DNA of 64,000 bases from assembly GCF_000455265.1 (NCBI RefSeq), contig NZ_HG005139.1, positions 1,736,819 through 1,800,818 on the forward strand, read 5' to 3'. Made by a program: the position numbers and the translations under genes. The stretch is from Paenibacillus antibioticophila (GTDB lineage Bacteria > Bacillota > Bacilli > Paenibacillales > Paenibacillaceae). Positions 54,837 through 63,926 of this stretch are shown here, one piece after another. A model generated the notes under the pieces. That model saw nothing but the letters and a program-made list of their open reading frames with translations, was not told where the DNA came from and did not search any database. Position 1 is the stretch's first letter. Every line of letters starts with the position of its first letter.

Positions 54837-56586
54837 TATGCCAGCTCCTCCTTCGAAAGTTGTGAATAAGCAATCTCTTGGTACACATCACAGGATTCCA
54901 TCAATTGTTCATGGGTTCCATGCCTGCGATTCGTCCATCCTCCAGGACAATAATTTTGTCCGCATCCTTAATCGTACCGATCCGCTGAGCCACGATAAGC
55001 ATCGTTGTTCCGCTGGATTCCTTCTTCAGCTCACTGCGCAGCTTGCGGTCTGTCTTGTAATCGAGGGCAGAGAAGGAGTCATCAAAGATCAATATTTCCG
55101 GACGACGGGCAATAGCTCTGGCAATGGATAAGCGCTGCTTTTGCCCGCCGGAGAGATTGGAACCGCCTTGGGCCACATGGGCCTCATAGCCGTCCTCCAT
55201 TTTCTCAACGAATTCAGAAGCCTGCGAAGTGTATACGGCATCTACCACATCATAGACAGCATCCCGGCCGTTGTCGCCAAACGCCACATTGGAGGTTACG
55301 GTCCCGCCGAACAGAATTGCTTTTTGGGAGACATACCCCAGCTTGTTCCGGAGAGCGGCTTGTTCATATTCGTTCACATTTACGCCGTCCACAAGGACCT
55401 CGCCCTCTGTAGCATCATAAAAGCGAGGAATCAGATTCACTACCGTACTCTTGCCGCAGCCGGTTGAGCCGATAAATGCGACAGTTTCACCCTTTTTAGC
55501 CGTAAAGCTGATGTCCTTAATCACATAATCCTCGGCATCCGGATATTTAAAGCTGACATTTCTGAACTCAACTTCACCAACTCGTCCGACTGGGGAGGAG
55601 GTAAGTGGTCCATCAAGAAGGCTTGGCTTGGTATCGAGCACTTCATTGATTCTCTTTGCGGATACATGTGCGCGAGGCATCAGGATAAAGATCATAATCA
55701 ACAGCATAAAAGCCATCACGACCTGCATTGCATAGGAGGAGAAGACGATCATATCCGAGAACAGTCCAATCTTCGCCGGAGCTGCGGCATTCTGAATCAG
55801 AATCGCACCAATCCAGTAGATGGCAAGACTTAGACCGCTCATAATCATTGAAATACTTGGCATCATCAGGGACAGGACATTGTTGGCAAACAGGTTCGTC
55901 CGGGTCAGCTCATGGTTTGCTTCACCGAATTTTTCTTCCTGGTATTCATCCGCGTTATAAGCTCGAATGACCCGAATTCCGTTCAAGTTCTCCCGCGCTA
56001 CCCGGTTCAGGTTATCAGTGAGCTTCTGGAGCCTCTGGAACTTCGGCAGGACCAGAGTAATAGCTATTCCGACGATCACGATCAGAACAGCAACAGCGGT
56101 TCCTGTGGCGAAGGACCACTGCCAGCTCTTGCCCGTAATTTTAAGAATCGCCCATATGGCAAGAATCGGTGCCTTGATCAGCACCTGCAAGCCAATAACA
56201 ATCAGCATTTGAACTTGCGTAATGTCATTTGTGGAACGGGTGATCAAGCTTGCAGTTGAGAAGTTGTTGATTTCCTCCATAGAGAAGGATTGCACCTTAT
56301 CGAACAATCTTGAACGAAGACGGGCGGAAAAATTGGCCGCAATCCTGGCTGCAATTCCAGCCGCGATAATCGAGGTTGCCAGACTGCCCAAGGCACACAG
56401 CAGCATCCAGCCGCCAGCCGTCCAGATTTCGCTCATTTCACTGTTCGGCGTTTGTACGAGCCGGGTAATATCGCTCATATAGCCGGGCATTTCGAGATCC
56501 AGCCAGACCTGTGTCGCAATGAACAGAAGGCTGATACAGATGAGCATCCATTCTTTTGGGTTTAAGTACTTAAGTATTTTTAGCAT
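54836..56586 (-). CDS. Multidrug ABC exporter half-transporter, frameshifted near the C-terminus
   Basis: Six helices and a nucleotide-binding domain (Walker A GSTGCGKST, signature LSGGQKQRLS). Walker B is LIFDDSFSALD, with Asp in place of the catalytic Glu: the degenerate site normal in heterodimeric exporters. As it stands the frame stops at 54901 (561 residues, ending GMEPMNN). Adding one base at about 54915-54919 restores GTHEQLMESCDVYQEIAYSQ and LSKEELA to a stop at 54836 that overlaps the next start. A single-base loss, real or a sequencing error, is the simplest explanation. GCAAAGGAGTCACAGC precedes the ATG. Confidence 0.85.
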
Positions 56587-56615
56587 TGCTGTGACTCCTT
56601 TGCAGGTTGTTGATA

Positions 56616-56644
56616 TGTATATTACTAGATAAAGATAAACTCAA
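56616..56644 (-). promoter_or_regulatory. Promoter of the ABC exporter pair
   Basis: On the minus strand TTGAGT (56644-56639), 17-base spacer, TATACA (56621-56616), 30 bases before the ATG. Confidence 0.6.
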
Positions 56645-56661
56645 AGTTAACTTTTCTGAAA

Positions 56662-56706
56662 AAAGAAAAAGGACCTGAAAGTTACCATACGGCACTTTCA
56701 GGTCCT
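56662..56706 (-). terminator. Terminator after the histidine kinase gene
   Basis: GGACCTGAAAGT / ACTTTCAGGTCC perfect 12-bp arms, 11-base loop, then TTTTTCTTTTTT on the minus strand. It separates the two-component genes from the exporter pair. Confidence 0.9.
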
Positions 56707-56709
56707 GGA

Positions 56710-57765
56710 TTACATCGAGAGGGGGAGCGTTACGGTGAAGGTTGTTCCCTGGTTCAGACTGCTGTCACAAGTAATTGTCCCTCCGTGCAGCTCAACAATT
56801 TGATGAGCAATGGAAAGCCCAAGCCCATTGCCCGCGGTGGAGTGGGAGGCATCCTGTTGATAGAACTTATCGAAGATTCTGGGAAGAGCGTCTGGACCGA
56901 TGCCGGGTCCGCTGTCCTGAATCAGGATAGCAAGGCGGTCTTCTTTTTTCTTCATCTCAATCTGAATAGAGCCGCCCTCGGGTGTGAATTTGATCGCATT
57001 ATCCAGCAGGTTCAGCCAGACCTGATTCATCAGCTCCTTGTTGCCGGATATTTCCCGATCCTGTACATGGACATCCAGAGACAATTGCTTTTTGTCGATC
57101 TTGGCCGCCAGCAGCAGGACACATTGCCGGAGCTGTTCTCCGATATTGAAGCGATCCTTATCTGTGAGAATGTTTTGCGCTTCAATCTTCGAAAGCACCA
57201 ACACATTGGAGGCGAGGGAAGCCAGCCTGGCGGATTCCTCGATCACAATGTCGAGATACTCGTCGCGCTCCTCCTTGGACAGGTCATCATGCTTCAACAC
57301 CTCGGCAAAGCCCTTGATCGACACAATTGGAGTCTTGAATTCATGAGAGAAATTATTGATGAAGTCTTTACGCAGGATCTCGATGCCGCCAAGCTCCTCG
57401 GCCATTTTATTGAAGTTTTCCGAGAGTACCTTAAACTCAGGAGGCCCCTCCAGCTCAAGGCGAATCGAAAAGTCGCCTTTGGCAAGTCTTGCGGTTCCTT
57501 CGATGAAGGTTCGAATCGTCTTGACCATTTTGCGGCTGGTCATCGCCGAGATCGTCGTGCCGATAATCGCGCAGGAGATCAGCAAAACAATCGGAAGATA
57601 GACGCCGTCCTGGCCAATCTCATTATTTATTAACCCGAAGAAATGGGCTATGAAGAACAAGGTTCCGGTAATTGAGACGGTGATCAGAAAAATAAAAAAG
57701 ACAGCCAGCGAGAAGTAGATTGGCAAGCTAATTCGGCTATGAAGCTTACGGCTCCATTTATTCAA
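56710..57765 (-). CDS. Sensor histidine kinase with HAMP domain
   Basis: 351 residues: helices at about 16-40 and 50-68 with a very short loop, HAMP (GTARLAKGDFSIRLE), H-box DFINNFSHEFKTPIVSIKGF, then DNAIKFTPEGGSIQI, DSGPGIGPDALPRIF and GNGLGLSIAHQIVELHGG. Overlaps its regulator by eight bases. With the ABC exporter next downstream, it probably reports membrane stress or drug exposure. Confidence 0.9.
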   Translation of the reverse strand: MNKWSRKLHSRISLPIYFSLAVFFIFLITVSITGTLFFIAHFFGLINNEIGQDGVYLPIVLLISCAIIGTTISAMTSRKMVKTIRTFIEGTARLAKGDFSIRLELEGPPEFKVLSENFNKMAEELGGIEILRKDFINNFSHEFKTPIVSIKGFAEVLKHDDLSKEERDEYLDIVIEESARLASLASNVLVLSKIEAQNILTDKDRFNIGEQLRQCVLLLAAKIDKKQLSLDVHVQDREISGNKELMNQVWLNLLDNAIKFTPEGGSIQIEMKKKEDRLAILIQDSGPGIGPDALPRIFDKFYQQDASHSTAGNGLGLSIAHQIVELHGGTITCDSSLNQGTTFTVTLPLSM

Positions 57766-58444
57766 CGTGTCTCACCGCCTTGTAGCCCAGTCCGCGAACA
57801 GATACAATTTCGAATTCCGGATACGTCTCGAACCGTTTTCGCAGCCGATTAATATGTACATTGACCGTGGTGTCGGTGCTCTCACTTTCCATCCCCCAAA
57901 TCTCATCCATCAGCTGGATTCGGGTGAAGATCCGCTCCGGATAAGATAGCAGCTTGTACAGCAGATAGAATTCCTTCTGGGGGAGGGTCTGCTTCTCATC
58001 TCCACGGGTAACGGTCAGCGCATCATGGTCCAGGACTACCTTGCCTACCGCCAGTTTTCGGGCGCTTGCAATCTGGGAGCGGCGAAGCAATGCCTGAATG
58101 CGCAAAAGCATCTCCTCCGTATCCACCGGCTTGGTCATATAATCATCGGTTCCTAGCCGGAACCCTTTCTTCTTATCCTCCGGAAGCTGCTTGGCAGTGG
58201 CCATCAGAATCGGGATCTGGCTATCCGCGGTCCGAACCTCCTGCGCAAACTCATAGCCGTCCATATTCGGCATCATGATGTCCAGAATAATCAGGTCAAT
58301 ATGCTGTACCTCAAGCAGATGAAGCGCCCTGACCCCGTCTTCAGCTGTAAATACCGTGTATCCTTCACGCTTAAGGACCGTTTCCATTAATCTTCGCACA
58401 TGCTTATCATCTTCTACGACAAGGATATGGATCATAGGGTTCAA
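57758..58444 (-). CDS. OmpR/PhoB-family response regulator
   Basis: 228 residues: receiver IHILVVEDDKHVRRLMETVL with phosphoacceptor in LIILDIMMPNMDGYEFA, and winged helix KEFYLLYKLLSYPERIFTR and TTVNVHINRLRKRFE. The ATG overlaps the stop of the TetR gene by four bases, so regulator, response regulator and kinase form one operon. Confidence 0.92.
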   Translation of the reverse strand: MNPMIHILVVEDDKHVRRLMETVLKREGYTVFTAEDGVRALHLLEVQHIDLIILDIMMPNMDGYEFAQEVRTADSQIPILMATAKQLPEDKKKGFRLGTDDYMTKPVDTEEMLLRIQALLRRSQIASARKLAVGKVVLDHDALTVTRGDEKQTLPQKEFYLLYKLLSYPERIFTRIQLMDEIWGMESESTDTTVNVHINRLRKRFETYPEFEIVSVRGLGYKAVRHVE

Positions 58445-59208
58445 CTCCAGTTCTGTTTAATCAACGCGGCTGTACCGGCGATAATACGTTCCAGACCAAA
58501 TAGATAGGCATGCTCCGGACTATAGGCGCTTTGATGCATCTCGCCTGCGGCATTGCCGACGCGAGAAGAGACGGGGAAGCGGCTCCAGTCGGTTATATTA
58601 TCGAGCACGGGAGACAAGGCGAGCCACCATTCGTTATCATCCTGCCCGGAGGAGGCCTCGGTTCGTTTCATGCTGAACTGCAGCCGCGCACAGCTCTCCA
58701 CATGCATGAGCAGAAGCGAGAGAGTGGAGTCCATCTCGATATCGGACAGACCGATGCCATCCAGCGCGCATAATTCCAGCTCGTATTTGAGCACAACATG
58801 GGGGCCCAGCACGGGTCTTCTGCCGGAGAGGTCGACAATCCAGGGATGCTTCCGGTACAATTCCCAATTCGTCTTGGCTATGGAGCGCATCGCCTCGCGC
58901 CAATCCCCTCCGCATGCTCCCCGAATATCGGTGCAGCCTTCATACAGATCCGCCTGAGATTTGTCCAGCATCAGGTCCAGCAGTTCGGACTTGCTGGGCA
59001 CATAGGTATATAACGACATGGCGCCAACTCCAAGACGCTCTGCCACCTTGCGCATCGACAACTGCTCGATGCCGTTCTCATCGGCTATTTCCATACCGGC
59101 CAATACGATCTTCTGCACGATTAGGCCGCTTCGGCCCGGCACTGTCTGCGAGCCCCATAGGAGACTCAAGCTGCGTGCATAGTCATTTCCTGATTGATTA
59201 ATAGTCAT
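58441..59208 (-). CDS. TetR/AcrR-family repressor
   Basis: 255 residues. Helix-turn-helix LSMRKVAERLGVGAMSLYTYVPSKSELLDLM near residues 52-82 and a TetR_C-type ligand domain after it. The start at 59208 has GGAG ten bases upstream; a frame from 59262 would begin inside the -35 region of the divergent promoter. Divergent from the DrrAB-like exporter, and the tandem palindrome at 59286-59307 is its probable operator. Confidence 0.88.
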   Translation of the reverse strand: MTINQSGNDYARSLSLLWGSQTVPGRSGLIVQKIVLAGMEIADENGIEQLSMRKVAERLGVGAMSLYTYVPSKSELLDLMLDKSQADLYEGCTDIRGACGGDWREAMRSIAKTNWELYRKHPWIVDLSGRRPVLGPHVVLKYELELCALDGIGLSDIEMDSTLSLLLMHVESCARLQFSMKRTEASSGQDDNEWWLALSPVLDNITDWSRFPVSSRVGNAAGEMHQSAYSPEHAYLFGLERIIAGTAALIKQNWS

Positions 59209-59261
59209 CGACGACAGAACTCCATTCCCATGATTTGATAACACCATTATACACGGGAGCA

Positions 59262-59307
59262 TTGACAGTTAAAAGCAATAGATGATACACTGTACCGTAC
59301 ACTGTAC
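59262..59307 (+). promoter_or_regulatory. drrA-type promoter with overlapping tandem operator
   Basis: TTGACA (59262-59267), 18-base spacer, TACACT (59286-59291). The -10 lies inside TACACTGTAC, which is followed one base later by GTACACTGTAC (59297-59307), an odd-length perfect palindrome GTACA-C-TGTAC. A repressor bound here would block the promoter. Confidence 0.6.
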
Positions 59308-59414
59308 GATAATAAATTGCGGTAGAGGTTTTAAGCGCAAAACCGCGCTTCATTCTCGTGCGGAAATAACAAGGCCAGATGTAATACTGGCCCTTCGAAA
59401 GGGGAATGCATGCA

Positions 59415-60395
59415 ATGGGAGAAGGGGCGTATGCTATTCAAGCACGCAATGTGAAGAAGCATTACGGAAGAACGAAAGAAGGACCGGGGCTGAATGGTCT
59501 CTCGCTGAACGTGCCGACAGGATGTATCTTCGGCCTGCTCGGGCCGAATGGAGCCGGGAAGACGACCGTGGTCAAAATATTGACGACGCTGCTCCGCATG
59601 GATGAAGGCAGCGCCACTGTCGCGGGGTACGATGTGAGCAAGGAGGGGCATCTCGTCCGTTCAAGGATCGGGCTGGCGGGACAATACGCCGCTGTCGACG
59701 AGCAGTTGACGGGCTACCAGAACCTGGAGATGTTCGGACGACTGAATCGATTGGCGAAGAAACATGCGAGCAGACGCGCCGAGGAATTGTTGACACAATT
59801 CGATCTGACAGAAGCGGCGAGCAGAGCTGTGGGCAAATATTCAGGAGGGATGCGAAGACGGCTTGACCTTGCTGCCAGCCTGATCGTGTCGCCGGATGTG
59901 CTGTTCGTCGACGAGCCGACGACCGGTCTGGATCCTCTTGCTAGGCAAGAAGTGTGGAGAGCGATTCGCTCGCTGAAGGAGGCGGGGACGACCGTGCTGC
60001 TCACGACACAATATTTGGAGGAGGCGGATCAACTTGCAGATCTGATCTCTATTCTGAAGGATGGAAGAGTGATCAGAGAAGGCACGCCCGAGCATCTGAA
60101 GTCATCGTTCGGCGGCGACCGCTTGGAGGTAACGCTACTGAGACAAGAGGATGCCGTGGAGGCGGAACGTATTCTGCGCGGAATCGGCGGAGCCTCTGTT
60201 GTCGTAGACAACTCAGCGAACCGAATTAGCGTGCCGGTAAGCGACCGCACAGGCTCGCTGCTTAAGGCGGCAAGCGCGTTCGCAGACTCGGGGCTCGAGC
60301 CTGAGGATATGGTTCTGCGAAGACCAACTTTGGATGAGGTATTCATTCATTTTACGGGTCTGAATGGCGTATCGAATAAGGAGGAATCCAGATGA
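59415..60395 (+). CDS. ABC-2 exporter ATPase, DrrA-like
   Basis: 326 residues. Walker A GPNGAGKTTVVK, signature YSGGMRRRLDLAASL, Walker B LFVDEPTTGLDP; the C-terminal part (VLRRPTLDEVFIHFTG) is the DrrA family tail. ATG at 59415 is ten bases after AGGGG; the ATG at 59406 is too close to it. Overlaps the permease by four bases (ATGA). Likely exports a hydrophobic drug or antibiotic under the TetR repressor. Confidence 0.9.
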   Translation: MGEGAYAIQARNVKKHYGRTKEGPGLNGLSLNVPTGCIFGLLGPNGAGKTTVVKILTTLLRMDEGSATVAGYDVSKEGHLVRSRIGLAGQYAAVDEQLTGYQNLEMFGRLNRLAKKHASRRAEELLTQFDLTEAASRAVGKYSGGMRRRLDLAASLIVSPDVLFVDEPTTGLDPLARQEVWRAIRSLKEAGTTVLLTTQYLEEADQLADLISILKDGRVIREGTPEHLKSSFGGDRLEVTLLRQEDAVEAERILRGIGGASVVVDNSANRISVPVSDRTGSLLKAASAFADSGLEPEDMVLRRPTLDEVFIHFTGLNGVSNKEESR

Positions 60396-61228
60396 TTGCG
60401 ATGGATCGTAAAGCGAATGCTACTCACCCTTCGGCTGCCGCACGTATCCGCTATGCCTTTACCGATGTATGGGTATTGTCGAAGCGGGAGTTGCTGCATT
60501 GGGGAGGCAATCCTTGGGGAATTATGATCGGCTGGCTATTTCCCGTCATGATGCTGCTCATGTTCGGCTACTTGTTCGGGGGAGCAATGGCGGTTCCGGG
60601 GGGAGGCTCGTACTTTGAATTTCTCATGCCTGGCATGTTCGCGATGGCGATGTTCTTCGGTGTGGAGAGCACCGTCATGGCGGTAACGACGGATGCCTCG
60701 AAGGGCGTCACGGACCGCTTTCGGTCCATGCCGATTCATGCTTCGGCCGTTCTGCTAGGCCGATGTATGGTCGATATGCTTAATTCGATCATTGGGCTGC
60801 TTGTGTTGATCGTAACAGGTCTATTGCTCGGCTGGGGATGGCATGAAGGCGCAGACCATGCGCTTGCGGCATTCGGCCTCTTGCTGCTGCTGAGATTCTC
60901 GCTCCTGTGGGTCGGCATCTTCATTGGTCTTCATGCGACGAATCCACATAACGTGTCTATGGTGCAACTGCTCGTATGGCCGGTGGGCTTCCTATCGAAT
61001 GTCTTTGTCGATACGACGACGATGCCCGCCTGGCTTGGAGTCATCGCGGAGTTTAACCCGCTGTCGGCGACATCGATGGCGGCGAGGGAGCTATTCGGCA
61101 ATCCAGGCCTGCGTGGCGAGAGCTGGATGTCAGAGTATGCCATGCTGCTCGCCGTAGGCTGGCCCTTATTGCTCCTGGTGATTTTCCTGCCGCTGGCGGT
61201 GCGGAGCTACAGAAGGTTAAACAGATGA
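60392..61228 (+). CDS. ABC-2 exporter permease, DrrB-like
   Basis: 278 residues with six helices; VLSKRELLHWGGNPWGIMIG is the amphipathic entry and TDRFRSMPIHASAVLLGRCMVDM the ABC-2 EAA-like loop. Works with the preceding ATPase. It ends 394 bases before the UvrA-like gene. Confidence 0.9.
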   Translation: MIAMDRKANATHPSAAARIRYAFTDVWVLSKRELLHWGGNPWGIMIGWLFPVMMLLMFGYLFGGAMAVPGGGSYFEFLMPGMFAMAMFFGVESTVMAVTTDASKGVTDRFRSMPIHASAVLLGRCMVDMLNSIIGLLVLIVTGLLLGWGWHEGADHALAAFGLLLLLRFSLLWVGIFIGLHATNPHNVSMVQLLVWPVGFLSNVFVDTTTMPAWLGVIAEFNPLSATSMAARELFGNPGLRGESWMSEYAMLLAVGWPLLLLVIFLPLAVRSYRRLNR

Positions 61229-61372
61229 GGACATGAAGAACCGTTATTGTCCATGTCATTTCTATATATTTGTGTATTTTAATTTGGTAATATTAAAATC
61301 TGGTAATATTAAAACTATGATCAGAGGAGCTAAATGAATTTATATAAGTTGAACTAGAAAAATACACAGAAA

Positions 61373-61545
61373 GGGCATAAGTGTGAAGTGTGCTGAAGTA
61401 AAAGCTTTCTGAAAGGAAGCTACTTCGGGAGCATATGCTCGTAAGCGTTCGCCTTTGTGAGTGGATTTCTACCTTATAATAACTTCGTTCAATTAGAGAA
61501 ATCCGCGAACAACAGCGATCGTAAGCACACTTCACACGTTGCCCC
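61373..61545 (-). repeat. Palindromic intergenic repeat, copy R5 with extra hairpins
   Basis: Full arms GGGCATAAGTGTGAAGTGTGC and GCACACTTCACACGTTGCCC, but about 43 bases are inserted after GCTGAAG. The insert contains a GAAGTA...TACTTC stem and the palindrome GAGCATATGCTC. It fills much of the gap between the drrB-like and UvrA-like genes. Confidence 0.85.
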
Positions 61546-61622
61546 CAGTGTACAATCCTTGGTTCAACTTATATAGATTAGATTTAGACTCATTCAGTAT
61601 TCTAATAATTGGAGGGACGTCA

Positions 61623-63881
61623 GTGACGAGAGAATCTGATCTGGAGTACATCGTTATTTCAGGCGCAAGGGAAAACAATTTAAGAGGTGTATCTTTAAAA
61701 ATTCCCAAGCGGAAAATTACCATTTTCACCGGCGTATCCGGTTCCGGCAAGTCATCCATCGTGTTCGATACGATAGCTGCGGAATCCACTCGGCTGCTCA
61801 ATGAAAACTTCAGCATGTTCGTGCGGAACTTTCTGCCCCGTGTACCCCAGCCGGATACAGATGGCATCGAGAATCTGAGCATGTCGGTAATTGTGGATCA
61901 GAAGCGTCTGGGCGGAGGATCCCATTCCACGATGGGAACGATTACCGATATCTCTCCCATTCTGCGGCTACTATTCTCTCGTGCGGGCCGGCCTCAGATC
62001 GGGCAAGCTTATATGTTCTCGTTCAATGATCCGCAAGGGATGTGTCCCGAGTGCAACGGGCTTGGGCGCAGGCTGGGTGTTGACCTCAGCAAGGCTCTGG
62101 ATATGTCCAAATCGCTCAGACAAGGAGCCATCCAGCTTCCGGATTATAAAGTGGACGGTTGGGAATGGAACATGATCGTACAATCCGGAGAGTTCGACCT
62201 CGACAAGGAGCTAAGGGATTATTCCGAGCAAGAGCTTGAGAAATTACTCTATGCTAAGGCTCGAAAGGTGGAGATGGATTTCGCCGGAAAGGTCATGAAT
62301 ATAACCGTTGAGGGCGTGATAGAGAAATTCACCAACAAGTACATCAAGCAGGATTTAAAAACGAAGTCCGAGCGCACGCAGCGGGCAGTGGCCCCGTTTA
62401 TTTCGGAAGGGTCTTGCTCCGCTTGCCGCGGCGCAAGACTTAGTCAGGCTGCTTTAAGCTGCAGAATTAACGGACTTAACATTGCCGAAATGTCGTCAAT
62501 GGAGGTGGGCCAGCTGATTCGGGTTATTCACGAGATTGATGACCCAGTCGCCGCCCCGATCGTCAAAGCATTAACGGAACGGCTTCAGCACTTAGTGGAT
62601 ATTGGTTTGGAGTATTTGACGCTGAACCGGGAGACGGATACCTTATCCGGCGGCGAGTCGCAGCGCGTCAAGATGGTGAAGCATTTGAGCGGAAGCTTGG
62701 TGGATGTCACTTATATTTTCGATGAACCGAGTGTCGGTTTGCATCCGCGTGATGTCCACCGGTTAAATGAGTTGCTTCAGAAGCTGCGTGATAAAGGCAA
62801 CACCGTTATTGTCGTCGAGCATGACCCCGATGTGATCAAGGTCGCGGATCATATTGTCGATGTGGGCCCTCATGCAGGCAGCCGCGGCGGCACGATCGTA
62901 TATGAAGGCAGCTACGAGGGTTTGTTAGAGACGGATACACTGACGGGAACGCATATGAAGCGGCCGCTGCAACTGAAGCAGGATTGCAGGCATCCGTCCG
63001 GCAAGCTGTCTATCAAGAATGCTACACTGCATAATCTTAGAGATGTAAGTGTAGATATTCCAACTGGCATATTAACTGTGGTTACAGGTGTAGCCGGGTC
63101 GGGTAAAAGCACACTGATCAATGAAATATTCCTCAGCCAGCATGCGGATGCGATCGTCATTGACCAGTCAGCAATCGGAGTATCAACACGCTCCAACCCC
63201 GCAACCTATACGGGCATCATGGATGATGTGCGCAAGGCATTTGCGTCGGCGAACAAGGTGAATCAGGGTTTGTTCAGCTTTAATTCCAAGGGAGCCTGTG
63301 AGAACTGCCAAGGTCTTGGCGTTGTATATACTGATCTTGCATTCCTCGACAGTGTGAAACTGCCTTGTGAAGTATGCGGAGGCAGACGGTTCAAGGAAGA
63401 GGTACTCGAATACAAGTTGGACGGCAAGTCTATTGCTGAAGTATTGGAGATGACGGTAGAGCAGGCCTTGGAGTTTTTCCAATTGAAAGAAGTTGTACGC
63501 AAGCTCAAGGCACTGCGCGATGTAGGGCTGAACTATATTAAGCTGGGTCAGCCGCTAAGTTCGCTATCGGGCGGGGAATGCCAACGCATCAAGCTGGCCA
63601 GCGAGCTGCACAAGAAGGGCAGCATCTATGTCATGGACGAGCCTACAACGGGCCTCCATATGTCGGATATAGGCCATCTTCTTGAAATCATGAATCGGCT
63701 CGTGGATGCAGGTAATACGGTGATTGTCATCGAGCATAACCTTGAGGTGATCAGCCAGGCCGACTGGATCATCGATATGGGGCCGGATGGAGGCAGCAAG
63801 GGGGGACAGGTCATCTTTGAAGGCACGCCATCCCTCATTGTACATGCGGAGCAGTCAATAACAGGAAGGTATTTGAAGTAA
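61623..63881 (+). CDS. UvrA-like ATP-binding protein, DrrC type
   Basis: 752 residues, about 190 shorter than excision-repair UvrA. Two ABC domains are intact: Walker A GVSGSGKSSIVFD with signature LSGGESQRVKMVKHL, and GVAGSGKSTLINE with LSGGECQRIKLASEL. Zinc-type CXXC pairs occur in CPECNGLGRRLG, CSACRGARL, CENCQGLG and CEVCGGRRF. The UvrB-interaction insert appears missing. DrrC, such a protein, accompanies DrrAB in anthracycline resistance, and here too it follows a DrrAB-like pair. GTG start at 61623 seven bases after TTGGAGGGA. Confidence 0.85.
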   Translation: MTRESDLEYIVISGARENNLRGVSLKIPKRKITIFTGVSGSGKSSIVFDTIAAESTRLLNENFSMFVRNFLPRVPQPDTDGIENLSMSVIVDQKRLGGGSHSTMGTITDISPILRLLFSRAGRPQIGQAYMFSFNDPQGMCPECNGLGRRLGVDLSKALDMSKSLRQGAIQLPDYKVDGWEWNMIVQSGEFDLDKELRDYSEQELEKLLYAKARKVEMDFAGKVMNITVEGVIEKFTNKYIKQDLKTKSERTQRAVAPFISEGSCSACRGARLSQAALSCRINGLNIAEMSSMEVGQLIRVIHEIDDPVAAPIVKALTERLQHLVDIGLEYLTLNRETDTLSGGESQRVKMVKHLSGSLVDVTYIFDEPSVGLHPRDVHRLNELLQKLRDKGNTVIVVEHDPDVIKVADHIVDVGPHAGSRGGTIVYEGSYEGLLETDTLTGTHMKRPLQLKQDCRHPSGKLSIKNATLHNLRDVSVDIPTGILTVVTGVAGSGKSTLINEIFLSQHADAIVIDQSAIGVSTRSNPATYTGIMDDVRKAFASANKVNQGLFSFNSKGACENCQGLGVVYTDLAFLDSVKLPCEVCGGRRFKEEVLEYKLDGKSIAEVLEMTVEQALEFFQLKEVVRKLKALRDVGLNYIKLGQPLSSLSGGECQRIKLASELHKKGSIYVMDEPTTGLHMSDIGHLLEIMNRLVDAGNTVIVIEHNLEVISQADWIIDMGPDGGSKGGQVIFEGTPSLIVHAEQSITGRYLK

Positions 63882-63899
63882 TATCGATTCAACCGGTTT

Positions 63900-63926
63900 A
63901 GCCCTCCAATCGCGGGGGCTTTTTAT
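63900..63926 (+). terminator. Terminator after the UvrA-like gene
   Basis: AGCCCTC / GGGGGCT arms with short loop and TTTTT. The last 74 bases of the window show nothing further. Confidence 0.75.

Noticed and set aside
56785-57633. Plus-strand open frame of 282 codons opposite the histidine kinase
   Set aside because: Shadow of the kinase gene, which has clear motifs on the minus strand.
61623-63881. Nucleotide excision repair UvrA
   Set aside because: About 190 residues too short and placed next to an ABC-2 drug exporter, not uvrB. A DrrC/UvrA2-type role fits better.
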